From NCBI RefSeq assembly GCF_014805625.2, contig NW_023998440.1, positions 181,800 to 245,799 of the forward strand: a stretch of 64,000 bases of DNA, given 5' to 3'. The stretch is from Glossina fuscipes (Eukaryota; Arthropoda; Insecta; Diptera; Glossinidae). A program made the translations under genes and the position numbers. The notes below the pieces were generated by a model, which saw only the letters and a program-made list of their open reading frames with translations, was not told the origin of the DNA and did no database searches. Of the stretch, positions 63,961 to 64,000 are shown piece after piece (position 1 is the stretch's first letter; every line of letters starts with the position of its first letter).

Positions 63961-64000
63961 TACCTACTTTCTTCAGTAGTGGTAACGAAGAAGAAAAGAG

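Overview
This window looks like non-coding, AT-rich nuclear DNA from an insect, most probably a brachyceran (higher) fly. The basis is circumstantial: abundant TA, CA/TG and TACA/TATG microsatellites, mariner (DD34D) transposase remnants, and dispersed repeats whose wording resembles the fly INE-1/DINE-1 (Helentron-type) family. I cannot resolve family or genus. No bacterial-style operons, rRNA, functional tRNA or CRISPR are visible. I found no host protein-coding gene that I can support in 64 kb. The open frames present are short, mostly below 130 codons, and the longest (186 codons) lies in a pyrimidine-rich stretch. The window is therefore intergenic DNA or the interior of a very long intron. 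Short coding exons could be missed without splice evidence or homology searches.

Layout. 1-17 kb: unique AT-rich DNA with simple repeats, a purine-rich block (6.4-6.8 kb), a CAA/CAG triplet cluster (9.9-10.1 kb) and a diverged tandem array of about 268-bp period (14.8-15.56 kb). 17-20 kb: two old tRNA-derived SINE heads flanking an 18-bp minisatellite (17,996-18,291). 20-30 kb: sparse sequence with a possible helix-turn-helix transposase remnant (24.0 kb) and a 5'-truncated mariner transposase on the minus strand (28.35-28.74 kb). 31-32 kb: an INE-1-like element followed by another SINE head. 34.6-35.55 kb: a second, frameshifted mariner on the plus strand. 36-39 kb: microsatellites and a complete SINE with a perfect 14-bp target duplication. 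41-44 kb and 50-58 kb: several INE-1-like copies. At 52.3 kb a complete SINE with a perfect 12-bp target duplication is inserted into one of them. 61.9 kb: a 5'-truncated SINE body.

The most interesting content is mobile and repetitive. A tRNA-derived SINE family has a (TAA)n-type tail, which suggests mobilisation by an I-clade LINE. Other notable items are an 18-bp hexapeptide-period minisatellite, the 268-bp array, and a pair of related repeats at 4.3 and 47.8 kb. Nothing here amounts to a clear new multi-gene system.
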